Shown here in pieces: positions 6,770-6,837 of a stretch of DNA of 6,837 bases. Made by a program: the position numbers and the translations under genes. The first letter of the stretch is position 1. Every line of letters begins with the position of its first letter. Source of the DNA: Chitinophagales bacterium (GTDB lineage: Bacteria > Bacteroidota > Bacteroidia > Chitinophagales > Chitinophagaceae); assembly GCA_013297585.1 (NCBI GenBank), contig JAAFHG010000198.1:1-6837 (forward strand), read 5' to 3'. The notes beneath the pieces are model-generated. The model was not told where the DNA came from, searched no databases, and worked only from the letters and a program-made list of their open reading frames with translations.

Positions 6770-6837
6770 CCCTACATTTTATTATACAAAAAGCTATTAT
6801 TATTATAGATTTCTTTTTTTGGTACTTTTTTTCTTTT

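Noticed and set aside
6790..6837. T-rich and ATT-repeat tract at the right edge
   Set aside because: It is simple low-complexity AT-rich sequence, with no hairpin or repeat unit long enough to call.

Overview
The window looks like chromosomal DNA from a Bacteroidota bacterium, most likely of the Chitinophagaceae type. The signs are AT-rich intergenic DNA, no strong Shine-Dalgarno sites, several matches to the TTTG / TAnnTTTG promoter style of the phylum, and an SMC protein whose head segments read like those of Chitinophagaceae. The placement rests on remembered family sequences and is not a database result.

Layout from left to right. Positions 1-262 hold what looks like the 3' end of a decayed gene. 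On the minus strand, 1137-286 encodes a 283-residue membrane-anchored winged-helix regulator: one N-terminal membrane segment, an extracytoplasmic domain with three cysteines, a second membrane segment, and a cytoplasmic OmpR/PhoB-type DNA-binding domain at the C-terminus. Divergent from it, 1284-2291 encodes an exported protein built of Asp-box (BNR) repeats, with a tryptophan period that fits a seven-bladed beta-propeller. The 146-bp gap between the two genes holds a row of TTTTAC hexamers at 10-11 bp steps (1166-1213), the geometry expected for an operator of tandem OmpR/PhoB-family subunits. Positions 2292-2520 are mostly non-coding but contain a second relic (about 2383-2490) whose end is homologous to the relic at the left edge. 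Positions 2521-2901 encode a small unknown protein with three membrane segments. Positions 3126-6647 encode a complete chromosome-partition ATPase SMC (1173 residues), followed by a strong intrinsic terminator at 6674-6710. The last 127 bases hold no gene; one promoter-like motif may serve a gene beyond the window.

The SMC gene is a housekeeping gene with no visible functional tie to the rest. The part worth attention is the regulator/propeller pair. The inferred model is a one-component signalling cassette: the regulator senses something outside the cytoplasm, possibly through its cysteine-bearing domain or the propeller, and controls the propeller gene and itself through the phased repeat. 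Decayed homologous gene ends lie on both sides of this cassette, which hints at local duplication or insertion in its history.
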